A stretch of 64,000 bases of DNA from Roseitranquillus sediminis (GCF_016918935.1 NZ_JAFFOB010000008.1:1-64000), one strand, 5' to 3'; numbered from the stretch's first letter, positions 43,072 through 51,606 are shown. Notes: generated from the sequence alone by a model not told the origin. Numbers and translations: made by a program.

Positions 43072-43842
43072 ATGGCGCGAACTCCAGACTACTTCCAGGG
43101 CAAGACCATCGCGGTCACGGGGGCCAGCAGCGGCCTTGGGCGTTCGGCTGCGGTGATCTTCGCACGTGAAGGCGCGAACGTCGTCTGCGGCGATGTCGAC
43201 GAGACCGGCGGTGCCGAAACCGTGCGCTTGGTCGAGGCCGAGGGCAGCGAGGCTGCCTTCATCCGCACCGACGTCACAAGGCGCGAGGACGTCCGCCGGT
43301 TCGTGGCCGAGGGCATCGGACAGTTCGGTGCGATCGACTTCCTTTTCAACTCGGCGGGCTCGGCGCTCAGGCGCTGCGGCTTCCTCGAGATCGACGACAC
43401 GCTCTTCGACAAGTCGTTCGACCTCAACGTCAAGGGCACGTTCTACGGCATGCAGGAAGTGCTGCCGCACATGCTCGAACGGGGATCGGGCACGATCGTC
43501 AACGTCGCCAGCATGGCGCACAAGCGCGGCGGGCCCGGCACCTCGGTCCACTACGCTTCGTCCAAGGGGGCCGTCGTGACGATGACGATGGGGGTAGCGC
43601 GGGAGTTCGCCGGCCGCGGGATCCGCTGTCTGTCGATCTCGCCCGCGGCGGTGAACACGGCCTTCCAGGCCTCGTCCGGCACGTCCAGCGAGATGAGCGA
43701 GCGGCTCATGCAGGACATCCCGATGAAGCGGAATGCCGAACCGGACGAGATCGGCGAGCTGGTGCTGTTCCTGTGCTCCGACGCGTGCCAGTTCATGACC
43801 GCCGACACCGTCTATGTCAGCGGCGGCGGCGGCTTCCGCTAG
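43072..43842 (+). CDS. short-chain dehydrogenase/reductase
   Basis: 256 aa from ATG 43072, ribosome site AGGAG. Rossmann motif IAVTGASSGLGRSAAVIFAR, NAG motif LFNSAGSALRR (NSAG), catalytic Ser in VNVASMAHK, YxxxK in VHYASSKGAVV. The classical SDR fold with NAD(P) and C-terminal TADTVYVSGGGGFR. Oxidises or reduces a hydroxy/oxo group. Last gene of the long plus-strand operon; converges with the HutC-type regulator. Confidence 0.92.
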   Translation: MARTPDYFQGKTIAVTGASSGLGRSAAVIFAREGANVVCGDVDETGGAETVRLVEAEGSEAAFIRTDVTRREDVRRFVAEGIGQFGAIDFLFNSAGSALRRCGFLEIDDTLFDKSFDLNVKGTFYGMQEVLPHMLERGSGTIVNVASMAHKRGGPGTSVHYASSKGAVVTMTMGVAREFAGRGIRCLSISPAAVNTAFQASSGTSSEMSERLMQDIPMKRNAEPDEIGELVLFLCSDACQFMTADTVYVSGGGGFR

Positions 43843-43917
43843 CGCCGAGCATTCCACGCGGCGGTTCCCAAGCCTTTCGCCGTGGCCATTCCCGCAGGGC
43901 TTGGCGCTGCCCGGTTT

Positions 43918-44736
43918 CTAGTCCAACTCCCGTGGCAGCCGCCCCGCCGAATGCTGGCGGCTGGCGTCGGCTGCCGGCAGGGGCTGTCCCAGCGTGTAGC
44001 TGAGCCGCATGTCACCGCGGAAGGTCGACACCCCGCATTGCAGCGTCCTGCCCTCCCGGTCGTGGTAGGAATGCTCGCGCACGAGCATCGGACTGCCCTC
44101 CTTGATGTCGAGGCGGCGCGCCAGCCGTGCATCCGCCGATTCGACGTAGAGAAACACGCTGGTGGTCGGGATCTTCTCGCCGATGATCTCGCTGAGGAAG
44201 TCGTGGACCGGCCGCGTCTCGACCATCTCCCAGGTCACCCGTTCACCGAGATCGGGACGGATGTAGCGTATCTCGTGGCCGACAGCCCGTTCGTCGATGA
44301 CGCGCAGCCGCTCCACCACATAGACGTCCGTGCCGGCGGGCAGCGACATCTGTGCCAGCGCTGCCTTCGGTCCCGGCCGGCGCGTCAGGCTCGGTTCGCG
44401 ATAGACGACCTTGGCGCCGTAGGCGGCCACCTGTTCCTCGAAGGATACCGACTGCCCCGTATCGAGGCTGGCCGTGACGGAAACCGAAGGGGCGACGAAG
44501 GTGCCGCGTCCGATCTCGCGCACGATCAGCCCCTCGTACACCAGGAACGACAGAGCATGCCGGACAGTCGAGCGCGTGGTCGAGAATTCGGAGCAGAGGT
44601 CGGATTCGGACGGCAGCCGGTCCCCGGCCTTCAGGTCCCCCGCGGCAATGGTCGTGCGCAGCCGCTGCTGGATACGATAGTAGACTGGAACGAACTGCTC
44701 CTCGTCTCCGGCCGCTGCGCTTGCTCGCGTTGACAT
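43918..44736 (-). CDS. GntR-family regulator, HutC/UTRA subfamily
   Basis: 272 aa. Winged helix: LKAGDRLPSESDLCSEFSTT then RSTVRHALSFLVYEGLIV, followed by the UTRA effector domain (VYVVERLRVIDERAVGHEIR, DARLARRLDIKEGSPMLVRE, REGRTLQCGVSTFRGDMRLS). Such regulators bind small-molecule effectors and recognise palindromes around GTCTAGAC. A GACTAGAC sequence occurs in the adjacent promoter region and again before the HD/TRAP operon. Its own start region overlaps a TGTCGACA site, implying cross-control by the FCD-type regulator. Divergent from the ABC transporter operon. Confidence 0.9.
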   Translation of the reverse strand: MSTRASAAAGDEEQFVPVYYRIQQRLRTTIAAGDLKAGDRLPSESDLCSEFSTTRSTVRHALSFLVYEGLIVREIGRGTFVAPSVSVTASLDTGQSVSFEEQVAAYGAKVVYREPSLTRRPGPKAALAQMSLPAGTDVYVVERLRVIDERAVGHEIRYIRPDLGERVTWEMVETRPVHDFLSEIIGEKIPTTSVFLYVESADARLARRLDIKEGSPMLVREHSYHDREGRTLQCGVSTFRGDMRLSYTLGQPLPAADASRQHSAGRLPRELD

Positions 44737-44745
44737 GTCGACAAT
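44735..44745. promoter_or_regulatory. candidate GntR operator (ATGTCGACAAT) at HutC-type gene start
   Basis: Same 11-bp string and orientation as the 34544 site, with perfect palindrome TGTCGACA at 44736-44743. It overlaps the start codon of the HutC-type regulator (ATG at 44736) and lies upstream of the ABC operon. Because start codons constrain part of the sequence, chance is a little more likely here than at 34544. Confidence 0.55.
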
Positions 44746-44767
44746 CTACCGCCTAGGGTCGCAAAAC

Positions 44768-44789
44768 GACTAGACAACTGCACAACTAC
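44768..44789. promoter_or_regulatory. candidate HutC/UTRA operator GACTAGAC plus ACAACT direct repeats
   Basis: GACTAGAC at 44768-44775, overlapping a direct repeat ACAACT-GC-ACAACT. It lies in the 149-bp space between the HutC-type regulator and the ABC operon. The same GACTAGAC occurs in inverse orientation (GTCTAGTC, 57474-57481) upstream of the HD/TRAP operon. HutC-type regulators commonly bind GTCTAGAC-like sequences. Confidence 0.5.
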
Positions 44790-44885
44790 AAGCCCGGTCT
44801 GAACGGGTCAACAGAGCCGGAAGCCCGGCGAAGCACGGCCCCCCAGAGCCGGCTTACCAGTGTCCGAGGAGGAGGAAAGACTGCC

Positions 44886-46013
44886 ATGAGACGAACGCTC
44901 CTGATCACGTGCCTGTCGTCGCTGTCGCCCGTCGCATTCGGCGCGGCCTGGGCGCAAGACAACGCCATCCCCGACTACTATCCCGAGGACTACGACCAGA
45001 TCGTCGCCGCCGCCGCAGAGGAGGACGATCTTGTGGTCTACGGCAACATCGCGCGCGAGGCGTGGCAGCCGGTAATCGACCATTGCAGCGCCAGGTTTCC
45101 CGAGATGCCGGAGATCCAGACGCTCGACCTCGGCGCGACGGAAGTGTTCGAACGCTATTACACCGAAACCGCGGGCGGCGCGGACTCGGCGGATTTCATG
45201 CTGTCGATCGATCCGGGTGGCTGGCTGCGCTTCATCCAGCAGGACGGCGTCCTGCCGTATCAATCGCCCGAGCTCGAGCATCTGCCCGACTGGTCGTATT
45301 ATGAGCCTGGTCTCTACATGTACTCGGCCGATCCCACGACGATCGCCTACAGCAAGGTCCAGTTTTCCGAAGGCGAGAACCCGACCGGCGTTGCCGATCT
45401 CGCCGCCAAGGTCGAGGCGGACCCCGCGGCGTATCAGGGGAATCTCAGCACCTATTCGCTTCCCGAATACCTGACGGTCTGGTGGCCCTTCATAAATTCC
45501 CACACGCCCGAGGGCGGCTCCTGGGAAGAGAGCGAGGCCTGGCCCTGGATCGAGACGCTCGGACCCTCGACGCAACCGCTGTCGTCGTCCGGCCCGATGG
45601 TCGAAGGGATCATGACGGGCCAGTACGCCGCCGCCTACCTGACATCGAGCGGCAACCCGCGCCGGGCCGTCGCGACGGCCGCCGGCGAGCAACTGCTCGG
45701 CTACAACTTCATCGACGACGGCACCCCGATCTGGCTGCGGGGGATCGCGATCCCGCAAGAGAGCGGCAGCCCGAACGCGGCGAAGCTCCTGCTCGACTGC
45801 ATCCTGTCGAGCGGCGGGCAGATCGCCGTGGCCGAGGGCGACTACACCGCCTACCGTCCGGACGTCGCGGGCGAAGCCAAGTGGCACCTGCAGAGCGTTC
45901 TCGACGAGGTCGGAGAGGAGAACGCGCTCTTCGTCTCCTATGACGACGTCTATCTCGACCAGGAGACGCTGGATGCCTTCGTCGCCCGGTGGAACGAGGC
46001 CATGGGCCGCTGA
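44886..46013 (+). CDS. ABC transporter solute-binding protein (Fe3+/2-AEP/spermidine type)
   Basis: 375 aa with ribosome site AGGAGGAGG and a signal peptide (RRTLLITCLSSLSPVAFGAAWAQ, shown in part) cleaved near AWA-QD. Mature features of family-1/13-type binding proteins: EEDDLVVYGNIAREAWQPVI, FPEMPEIQTLDLGATEVFER, DFMLSIDPGGWLRF and GNPRRAVATAAGEQLLGYNF. Such proteins carry iron, phosphonates, sulfate esters or organic acids. First gene of the ABC operon; a hairpin lies between it and the permease gene, which usually makes the binding protein more abundant. Confidence 0.85.
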   Translation: MRRTLLITCLSSLSPVAFGAAWAQDNAIPDYYPEDYDQIVAAAAEEDDLVVYGNIAREAWQPVIDHCSARFPEMPEIQTLDLGATEVFERYYTETAGGADSADFMLSIDPGGWLRFIQQDGVLPYQSPELEHLPDWSYYEPGLYMYSADPTTIAYSKVQFSEGENPTGVADLAAKVEADPAAYQGNLSTYSLPEYLTVWWPFINSHTPEGGSWEESEAWPWIETLGPSTQPLSSSGPMVEGIMTGQYAAAYLTSSGNPRRAVATAAGEQLLGYNFIDDGTPIWLRGIAIPQESGSPNAAKLLLDCILSSGGQIAVAEGDYTAYRPDVAGEAKWHLQSVLDEVGEENALFVSYDDVYLDQETLDAFVARWNEAMGR

Positions 46014-46052
46014 GCCAGCCGCGGCCCGAGCCAAGGCCTTCCCAAAGACCCC

Positions 46053-46079
46053 CCCCGGACGGCGCAGAGCCGCCCGGGG
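46053..46079 (+). terminator. intra-operon hairpin after the binding-protein gene
   Basis: CCCCGGACGGC at 46053-46063 pairs with GCCGCCCGGGG at 46069-46079 (one mismatch, loop GCAGA). No T tract, so probably a leaky terminator or mRNA stabiliser giving more binding protein than permease. Confidence 0.6.
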
Positions 46080-46104
46080 ATTCCTCTCCGGATCTTCAGG
46101 CTAG

Positions 46105-47835
46105 ATGACGGATACCGACGCAGGTAACGCCTCTCAGGCGCATCGAGACGTGACTCGCACCCGGCTTGCCACCCCGCTGACGCAGTACGGAATCGTGCTG
46201 CTCACGGTGGTCCTGGTCGTCTCTCCGCTGCTGCCGATCCTCTACCAGAGCTTCATCGCGCAGCCGCTCTATCGCGACGACCTCGATTTCACCCTGTCGA
46301 ACTACGCCCGCCTCTTCGTCAGCCGCGCTTTCTACGACATCCTCTGGGTGACCTTCCTCTTCTCGGCGGGCATCGCAGTGGTGTCGACGGCAATGGGCGC
46401 CCTGATGGCGGTCCTGACAGTGCGCACCGACATGCCCGGCCGCGGCTGGATCGGGACGATCTTCACCATTCCGATCTACACCTCGTCCCTGGTGCTCGCC
46501 TTCGCCTGGATCACCGTCTACGGCCCGGGCGGCTATCTCACGGCGACCTGGGCCAACGTGCTGGGCCTGCCCGCGTGGGATCTCTACGGCCTCTGGGGCA
46601 TGATCCTGATCGGCAGCACCGCCTATGCCGCCATCCCCTATTTCTACTGCACCTCGGCGCTGACGATGGCCGATCCGTCGCACGAGCAGGCGGCCCAGAT
46701 CTGCGGCGCCGGCCGAATGCGCACCCTCTGGCGCATCACGCTGCCACTCCTCAGACCGGCGCTCAGCTATTCGCTGCTGATCAATTTCGTGGCCGGGATC
46801 GAGACGCTTTCGATCCCCCTGATTCTGGGCGAGCCGCGCGGCGTCCGGACCTTCTCGACGTTCCTCTACACCGAGATCGGCAAGACCGAGCCGCAATACG
46901 GCCTCGTCGCCTGCGCCTCGATGCTGGTGCTCGTCTTCATGGCGCTGCTCATCATGCTGCAGCGCCGCGTCCTCGGCGACGCGCGCCGCTTCGTCACCGT
47001 GCAGGGCAAGGCGCAGGCGCCCAAGCGGCTGCGGCTGGGACCGCTCCGCTGGCCGCTCGCGACACTCTGCTGGATCTGGGTGACGGTGCTCGTCGTGCTG
47101 CCTCTGGCCGGTTTGCTCGCGCGTTCCGCGGTTCAGGTGCTGACGCCCTACATCTCGCCGCTGACGGTCCTGACCTGGGACAACTACGTCCAGATCTTCG
47201 AGGTCGATACCTACGCCCGCTCGATCTGGAACAGTCTCCTGATCGCCGGGGTGGGCGGCTTCTTCGCGGCTTGCCTGTCGCTCGGCATCGTCCTCGTCGC
47301 AGAGCGTTCGGACAACCCGCTGCGCCGGCCGCTCCGGTTCCTGTCGCTGTTCCCGCAGGCGGTGCCGGGCGTCATCGTCGGCGTCGGTCTGCTGTGGGCG
47401 TTCGTCCTCGTCCCGGGGCTCGACATCTTCCGCAGCACGGTCATCGGCCTGATGATCGCCTTCACGATGCGCTACATCCCGCTGGCGGTCGGGGCGATCG
47501 CGCCGTCCCTCGGCGCCATCGGACCCGAGCTGGATCGCGCGGCGCGGACATCGGGCGCAACCTGGATTGGCACGGTGCGCCGGATCCTGGTGCCGCTCGT
47601 CGCGCCCGGCTTCCTCGGCGCCTACATCCTGCTCTTCCTGAGCTTTCTGCGCGAATACACCTCGGCGGTGTTCCTCTACGTTCCCGGGACCGAAGTCATC
47701 GGCACGACGCTCCTGTCGCTCTGGGTCCAGGGCAAGAGCGGGCCTGTCGCCGCGCTCGCCGTGATCCAGATCGTCCTCGTCACCGCCGTCGTCCTGATCA
47801 GCCGCCGCCTGCTGGGAGTGAAGATGTATGGCTGA
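46105..47835 (+). CDS. ABC transporter permease, two fused permease domains
   Basis: 576 aa, about twice the length of a single permease: two BPD_transp_1 domains in tandem, each with an EAA loop (EQAAQICGAGRMRTLWRITLP and DRAARTSGATWIGTVRRILV, shown in part). At least twelve hydrophobic helices. This FbpB/ThiP-type fused architecture is known from iron(III), thiamine and 2-aminoethylphosphonate transporters. Overlaps the ATPase gene by 8 bp. Inner membrane. Confidence 0.92.
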   Translation: MTDTDAGNASQAHRDVTRTRLATPLTQYGIVLLTVVLVVSPLLPILYQSFIAQPLYRDDLDFTLSNYARLFVSRAFYDILWVTFLFSAGIAVVSTAMGALMAVLTVRTDMPGRGWIGTIFTIPIYTSSLVLAFAWITVYGPGGYLTATWANVLGLPAWDLYGLWGMILIGSTAYAAIPYFYCTSALTMADPSHEQAAQICGAGRMRTLWRITLPLLRPALSYSLLINFVAGIETLSIPLILGEPRGVRTFSTFLYTEIGKTEPQYGLVACASMLVLVFMALLIMLQRRVLGDARRFVTVQGKAQAPKRLRLGPLRWPLATLCWIWVTVLVVLPLAGLLARSAVQVLTPYISPLTVLTWDNYVQIFEVDTYARSIWNSLLIAGVGGFFAACLSLGIVLVAERSDNPLRRPLRFLSLFPQAVPGVIVGVGLLWAFVLVPGLDIFRSTVIGLMIAFTMRYIPLAVGAIAPSLGAIGPELDRAARTSGATWIGTVRRILVPLVAPGFLGAYILLFLSFLREYTSAVFLYVPGTEVIGTTLLSLWVQGKSGPVAALAVIQIVLVTAVVLISRRLLGVKMYG

Positions 47836-48925
47836 GCTTGTCGTTTCGAACCTCGTGAAGTCGTTCCAGAATGGCGCGCGCGCCGTCGATGACGTTTCGC
47901 TGGACCTGCCGAGCGGCAAATGGCTGACGCTGCTGGGGCCCAGCGGCTGCGGCAAGTCCACCACGCTGAACTGCATCGCCGGCCTCGAAACGCCGGAATC
48001 GGGCACCATCCGGCTGGGGGATCGGACGCTGTTCGATACCGCGCGCGGCGGCATCCCGCCCGAGGCACGCGATGTCGGCATGGTGTTCCAGTCCTACGCT
48101 CTCTGGCCGCACCTGACCGTGGCGCGGAACATCGCCTTTCCACTGGAACTGCGCGGCATTCCGGCCCGCGAGCGCAAGGGACGCATTGCCGACGTCGCGA
48201 ACATCGTCGAGCTGGGCTCGATGCTCGAGCGCTACCCGCACGAGCTGTCGGGCGGACAGCAGCAGCGCGTCGCCCTGGCTCGGGCGCTGGTCTACGAGCC
48301 GAAGATCCTGCTCCTCGACGAGCCGCTGTCGAACCTCGACGCCAAGCTGCGCGAGCGCGCGCGTGCCTGGCTCAGCGCCCTGCAGCGCCGCCTTGCCGTG
48401 ACCACCGTCTACGTCACCCACGACCAGACCGAGGCGCTGACCATGTCGGACGAGATCGCGGTCATGAGCGAGGGCCGGATCGCGCAGCGCGGCACGCCCA
48501 GGGAGATCTACGGTGCCCCGGCAACACCGTTCGTCGCCGACTTCATCGGCACCAGCAACTTCCTCAACGGCACCGTGCTGTCGCGCGATCGAGGAAGCGG
48601 AACGGTCCGCGTGGCCGACGCAGAGTTCCGCTTCGTCCTGCCCGACGGCGTCGGGGTCGGCGACGACGTGCTCATCGCCGCCCGCCCGGCGAGCCTGCGC
48701 GTGGCGGCCCGGGACGACAGCTCGACCATCCACGGCCGCATCCTGCAGCGGACCTACATGGGCTTCCGCTACGAATACCTCGCCGAGATCGCCGGCGCCG
48801 AGGTGCGGATCGACGGCGCCGAGGAAATCCCCGACGGCGTCGACACGATCAGCGTCAGCCTGACGCCCGAGGAATGCAGCCTGTTCCGCCGCGACGGGCA
48901 CGAGTCGAAGCGGGCCGCGAGATGA
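47828..48925 (+). CDS. ABC transporter ATP-binding protein (PotA/FbpC type)
   Basis: 365 aa. Walker A LLGPSGCGKSTTLNCIAGLE, signature LSGGQQQRVALARALVYEPK, Walker B ILLLDEPLSNLDAKLRERAR and the switch His in VYVTHDQTEALTM. The C-terminal 120 residues form a TOBE-type domain (VLIAARPASLRVAARDD). Drives import through the fused permease. Overlaps the following dehydrogenase gene by 4 bp, tying transport to that enzyme. Confidence 0.95.
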   Translation: MAELVVSNLVKSFQNGARAVDDVSLDLPSGKWLTLLGPSGCGKSTTLNCIAGLETPESGTIRLGDRTLFDTARGGIPPEARDVGMVFQSYALWPHLTVARNIAFPLELRGIPARERKGRIADVANIVELGSMLERYPHELSGGQQQRVALARALVYEPKILLLDEPLSNLDAKLRERARAWLSALQRRLAVTTVYVTHDQTEALTMSDEIAVMSEGRIAQRGTPREIYGAPATPFVADFIGTSNFLNGTVLSRDRGSGTVRVADAEFRFVLPDGVGVGDDVLIAARPASLRVAARDDSSTIHGRILQRTYMGFRYEYLAEIAGAEVRIDGAEEIPDGVDTISVSLTPEECSLFRRDGHESKRAAR

Positions 48926-49920
48926 GCGAAGGACAGCAGCAGATGCGCATCGCGTTCCTCGACGATTACCAGTCCGTCGCGCTGGACATGGCCGACTGGA
49001 GCCGGCTGCCGGACAACGTCGAACTGGTTTCCTTCACCGACCATGCGGGTGGCGAGGACGCGCTTGTCGCCCGCCTGTCGGATTTCGACGCCGTCTGCCG
49101 CGTGCGGGAACGCACGCCGTTCCCGCGTTCGGTCCTCGAGCGCCTGCCGCGGCTGAAGCTGCTGCTCGCCACCGGCATCCGCAATTCCCGGTCGATCGAC
49201 CTCGCCGCCGCCGAGGAGCTTGGCATCACCGTCTGCGCGACGGGCTCGCACCATTTTCCGACCGTCGAAATCGTCTGGGGCATGGTCCTGTCGCTGTTCC
49301 GCGGCATCCACCGCGAGCATGCATCGCTGCGCGCGGGTGGATGGCAGCTGTCGCTTTCGCGATGCGTCCGCGGCAAGACAATCGGCATCCTCGGTCTCGG
49401 CAGGCTCGGCACGCCGGTTGCCGAGATCGCACGCGCCTTCGGCATGGAGGTGGCGGCCTGGAGCCCCAACCTGACGGACGAGCGTGCCGCCGCCGCCGGC
49501 GCGCGTCGCGTGAGCAAGGAAGAGCTCTTCCGCGACTCCGACGTCGTGACCATCCACATGCCCGAGAGCGAGCGCAGCATCGGCATCGTCGGCGCCGCCG
49601 AGATCGCGCTGATGAAGCCCGACGCCTTTCTCATCAACACCTCCCGCCCCGGCCTTGTCGATCAGGATGCCCTGCTGACGGCGCTGATCGAGCGGAGGAT
49701 CGGCGGCGCGGGGCTCGACGTGTTCGACATCGAGCCGCTGCCGCGCGACCATCCCTACCGCTACCTGCCGAACGTCCTCGCCACGCCGCATATCGGCTTC
49801 GTGATCGAGGAGAACTACCGGATCTACTTCGGAGAGACGCTCGAGAACGTCCTGGCTTACCTGGACGGCGCGCCGATCCGCACCCTCGATGCCAGTGGCG
49901 AGATGAAGGAGCGCTCCTGA
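48922..49920 (+). CDS. D-isomer-specific 2-hydroxyacid dehydrogenase (copy 2)
   Basis: 332 aa. NAD motif IGILGLGRLGTPVAEIARAF, catalytic Arg in LINTSRPGLVDQ, Glu in VFDIEPLPRD and His in ATPHIGFVIEENYR. Overall plan parallels the 18387 protein, including the LDDY start and the PHIG(Y/F)V end, so they are paralogues acting on related substrates. Co-translated with the ABC ATPase and with DUF1446 (TGATG), which suggests that the imported ligand or its product is a 2-hydroxy or 2-oxo acid. Confidence 0.92.
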   Translation: MSEGQQQMRIAFLDDYQSVALDMADWSRLPDNVELVSFTDHAGGEDALVARLSDFDAVCRVRERTPFPRSVLERLPRLKLLLATGIRNSRSIDLAAAEELGITVCATGSHHFPTVEIVWGMVLSLFRGIHREHASLRAGGWQLSLSRCVRGKTIGILGLGRLGTPVAEIARAFGMEVAAWSPNLTDERAAAAGARRVSKEELFRDSDVVTIHMPESERSIGIVGAAEIALMKPDAFLINTSRPGLVDQDALLTALIERRIGGAGLDVFDIEPLPRDHPYRYLPNVLATPHIGFVIEENYRIYFGETLENVLAYLDGAPIRTLDASGEMKERS

Positions 49921-51302
49921 TGCCCGAAATCCGTGTCCTGTCCGCCTCGGGCCAGATCGGCTCGGGCTTTCTCGAAAGCTCGATCGAGCGCGGCTTCTCG
50001 CTGAAGCCGCACGTCATCGCCTGCGATGGCGGTTCGACCGACGCGGGGCCTGCGCATCTCGGATCGGGCAAGCCGCACTTCTCGCGCGAGGGGACCAAGC
50101 GCGACCTGCGCCTGATGCTCAAGGGGCGCGACAGGCTGGGCGTGCCCCTCGTCATCGGCTCGTGCGGCATGGCGGGCGGCGATGCCGGCCTCGCCTGGAT
50201 GCGCGACATCGCCCTCGAGATCGCGCGGGAGGAGGGCCTGAACTTTCGTCTCGCGCTGGTCAGCAGCGAACAAGACAAGGACTACCTCAAGCAGAAGCTG
50301 CGCGACGGGAAGATCCACCCGCTCGATCCCGCGCCGTCGATCGACGAGGACGCCATCGACCGCAGCGCGCACGTCGTGGGCATGATGGGGCATGAGCCGA
50401 TCGCGGCCGCCGTCGCCGACGGCGCGGACGTGGTGCTGGCCGGGCGCGCCTCGGACACGGCGCTTTTCGCCGCGGTGCCGCTGATGCAGGGGGCGGGGCC
50501 CGGACCGGCCTGGCATGCCGCCAAGATCCTTGAATGCGGCACGGCGGCGACGGTGCAGCGCAAGCGGCCGGACAGCATCTTTGCCTGGATCCGCGACGAC
50601 CATTTCGACATCGAGCCGATGGACATGGAATGCCGCTGCACGCCGCAATCCATCGCCTCGCATACGCTGTACGAGAACGCCGATCCGTTCCTGATCCGCG
50701 AGCCCGGCGGAACGCTCGACACGCGCAACTCGACCTACGAGGCGCTCGACGACCGCAGAGTGCGCGTGCGCGGGTCCGAGTTCCTGCCCGCCGACCGGCT
50801 GACGATCAAGCTCGAGGGGGCGGAGCTTGCCGGGTACCAGACGATCATCGTCGCCGGCGTGCGCGAGCCCTACATCCTGCGCCAGCTCGACACCTGGCTG
50901 ACCGAGATGCGCGAGCGCTTCGCCGTCCGGGTCGAGGAGATGTTTCCCGGCACGCTCGGGCCCGACGAGTATTCGATCCACGCGCGCGTCTACGGCCGCG
51001 ACGGCGTGATGGGCAAGCTCGAGCCGCGGCGGGACGAGCTGGGTCACGAGGTCGGGCTGCTCTTCACCGTCACGGCGCCGACGCAGGCGATCGCGAACTC
51101 GATCGGCAAGACCTTCGCGCATTTCGCGCTGCACTACCCGATCCCGGAATGGCGCGGCCTGATCAGCGGGCTCGCGTTTCCGATGAGCCCGCCCGAGGTC
51201 GATCGGGGGGAGGTCTATCGCTTTCATCTCAACCATGTCGTCGAGCCGGACGACCCGGGGGAGATGTTCCGCACCGAGATGAGGGAGGTCGCCCATGCCT
51301 GA
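49920..51302 (+). CDS. DUF1446 (AtuA-like) family protein
   Basis: 460 aa, overlapping the preceding stop by one base. Family features I recognise: IRVLSASGQIGSGFLESSIE, VIACDGGSTDAGPAHLGSGK, LVIGSCGMAGGDAGLAWMRD, VLAGRASDTALFAAVPLMQG and LGPDEYSIHARVYGRDGVMG. AtuA was first described from an acyclic terpene utilisation cluster, but the biochemical reaction of this family is not known to me. The conserved GGSTD, GSCGM and GRASD motifs look like a phosphate/carboxylate-binding active site. Almost certainly partners with the next gene (8-bp overlap). Confidence 0.88.
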   Translation: MPEIRVLSASGQIGSGFLESSIERGFSLKPHVIACDGGSTDAGPAHLGSGKPHFSREGTKRDLRLMLKGRDRLGVPLVIGSCGMAGGDAGLAWMRDIALEIAREEGLNFRLALVSSEQDKDYLKQKLRDGKIHPLDPAPSIDEDAIDRSAHVVGMMGHEPIAAAVADGADVVLAGRASDTALFAAVPLMQGAGPGPAWHAAKILECGTAATVQRKRPDSIFAWIRDDHFDIEPMDMECRCTPQSIASHTLYENADPFLIREPGGTLDTRNSTYEALDDRRVRVRGSEFLPADRLTIKLEGAELAGYQTIIVAGVREPYILRQLDTWLTEMRERFAVRVEEMFPGTLGPDEYSIHARVYGRDGVMGKLEPRRDELGHEVGLLFTVTAPTQAIANSIGKTFAHFALHYPIPEWRGLISGLAFPMSPPEVDRGEVYRFHLNHVVEPDDPGEMFRTEMREVAHA

Positions 51303-51606
51303 ACTGGGTTCGCTCGCACGCCTGATACGGTCCAAGAATGCGGGGCCGTTCACCCTGACCTTCGACGTGATGTTCGACGACGACGAGAGCTACGAGCGCG
51401 TCAAGAAGGCGGGGGTGCTGACCCGCGAATCCTTTGCCGCGCTCTACTCGGTGCCGGTCGAGGATGTGATGTTCTTCGAGCACGACGCGGCCAAGGCATT
51501 CAAGATCTCGATCCCGAGGCCGTACATCCAGTGCGACACCGAGGACGGCGACGCCTATGGCGGCCAGCAGCACGCGCCGCTGGTCGAGATCGCGCTTCCG
51601 GATTGA
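51295..51606 (+). CDS. DUF4387 family protein
   Basis: 103 aa. Starts LGSLARLIRSKNAGPFTLTF, then DVMFDDDESYERVKKAGVLT and DVMFFEHDAAKAFKISIPRP, the pattern of DUF4387, a small family that occurs directly behind or fused to DUF1446. Its start overlaps the DUF1446 stop, so the two are likely subunits of one enzyme. Function unknown. Last gene of the ABC operon. Confidence 0.85.
   Translation: MPELGSLARLIRSKNAGPFTLTFDVMFDDDESYERVKKAGVLTRESFAALYSVPVEDVMFFEHDAAKAFKISIPRPYIQCDTEDGDAYGGQQHAPLVEIALPD

Noticed and set aside
44886-48925. 2-aminoethylphosphonate transporter
   Set aside because: Architecture would fit, but there is no phosphonatase, transaminase or C-P lyase gene nearby; the call is kept generic.
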